From positions 1 through 5,006 of the forward strand of contig JAKAZN010000196.1 in NCBI GenBank assembly GCA_021815835.1: a DNA stretch of 5,006 bases. Direction: 5' to 3'. The stretch comes from Pseudomonadota bacterium. GTDB taxonomy: Bacteria > Pseudomonadota > Alphaproteobacteria > Acetobacterales > Acetobacteraceae. Shown here piece after piece: positions 4,532-5,006 of this stretch (its first letter is position 1; the number at the start of each line of letters is the position of its first letter). Below the pieces are notes generated by a model that ran no database searches, had not been told where the DNA came from, and was given only the letters and a program-made list of their open reading frames with translations. A program made the translations under genes and the position numbers.

Positions 4532-5006
4532 ATGGACATCGCCAGCAGCATCGCCGCCTCCCGCCTCGTCGCGCAGAGCCGCGCGCTCGACGTGATCGCC
4601 AATAACATCGCCAACGCCGACACCTCCGGCTACCAGGCGCAGCGAACCCAGTTCGCCGATTGGCTGGTCCCGCAGGACCAGGCGCATACGCCGCCGGGCG
4701 GGCGGGTGCTGGCCTATACCCAGGATCGCGCGACCTGGCGGGAGACGGCGCCCGGCCCGCTGCGCCATACCGGCAATCCGCTCGATCTCGCGCTCGCCGG
4801 TGGCGGCGGGTATTTCACCGTCAGGACGAAGGCCGGTCCGCGGCTCACCCGCGACGGGCGATTCGGCCTGATGCCCGACGGCACGATCGCGGACGCCGCC
4901 GGCCATCCGCTGCTGGATACCGCCGGCCAGCCCCTGCATGTGGGCACGACCGATACCGGCCTCACCGTCGCCGCCGACGGCACGTTGTCGAGCAGCGCGC
5001 GCCGGA
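4532..5006 (+). CDS. flgF: FlgF, flagellar proximal rod protein, partial (C terminus beyond window)
   Basis: Subunit of the periplasmic proximal rod, exported by the flagellar type III system. 158 complete codons are visible; full FlgF is usually about 240-250 residues. The N-terminal rod signature ALDVIANNIANADTSGY (18-34) is the family's flg_bb_rod motif and ends at the expected distance from the start. Further on, RETAPGPLRHTGNPLDLALAG and GYFTV, then GPRLTRDGRFGL and ADGT-type segments, give the core fold shared by FlgE/F/G. The combination of GPL-x-x-TGNPLDLAL and the short N terminus favours FlgF over FlgG. No Shine-Dalgarno lies before the ATG; the sigma-54 element ends 12 bases upstream, so the mRNA may be leaderless. 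flgG is likely next (inference from the usual order). It is divergent from the fliL operon. Confidence 0.9.
   Translation, partial: MDIASSIAASRLVAQSRALDVIANNIANADTSGYQAQRTQFADWLVPQDQAHTPPGGRVLAYTQDRATWRETAPGPLRHTGNPLDLALAGGGGYFTVRTKAGPRLTRDGRFGLMPDGTIADAAGHPLLDTAGQPLHVGTTDTGLTVAADGTLSSSARR

Noticed and set aside
3803..4939. Upstream in-frame extension of fliM to about 735 residues
   Set aside because: The extra part runs out of frame through fliL and antisense to flgF. The ATGA junction with fliL gives the natural start at 3802.

Overview
The window is a very GC-rich stretch of a motile alphaproteobacterium. Codon third positions are almost all G or C. The protein signatures (an extended FliM N terminus, a DUF6468-like protein after FliM, and a MotE-family protein next to CheY and CheZ) fit the Rhodospirillales, perhaps an Acetobacteraceae-type organism. 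That lineage call is an inference from gene content, not a database match.

Layout: positions 4305 down to 1 hold one tightly packed minus-strand operon. Its order is fliL, fliM, a membrane-anchored coiled-coil protein (DUF6468-like), a MotE-family protein, cheY, cheZ, and the first 177 codons of a secreted protein that runs off the left edge. Adjacent genes overlap by 4 or 8 bases or are separated by 24 bases or fewer, and most have a purine-rich Shine-Dalgarno sequence 5-7 bases before the start. A 226-base divergent control region (4306-4531) follows. The plus-strand gene flgF then starts at 4532 and runs off the right edge.

Function: FliM is the C-ring switch protein that receives phospho-CheY. 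FliL is a membrane protein at the stator/basal-body interface. The MotE-like and DUF6468-like proteins are probably periplasmic or membrane accessory factors. CheY and CheZ form a signal and signal-quenching pair encoded with their target FliM. FlgF, transcribed in the opposite direction, is a proximal rod subunit. The operon therefore joins motor structure to motor switching.

Points worth a second look: (1) a near-perfect sigma-54 (-24/-12) element at 4505-4519 whose predicted transcription start falls on or one base before the flgF ATG, implying a leaderless flgF mRNA; (2) the same element is pseudo-palindromic and also presents GG-N10-GC toward fliL; (3) a triple 13-bp direct repeat and a perfect 7-bp-arm inverted repeat in the divergent region; (4) a CheY-binding-type peptide in both FliM and CheZ, with a weaker look-alike at the C terminus of the DUF6468-like protein; (5) an in-frame 15-bp tandem repeat in the partial secreted protein. 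I see no RNA gene, CRISPR array, insertion sequence or clear intrinsic terminator.
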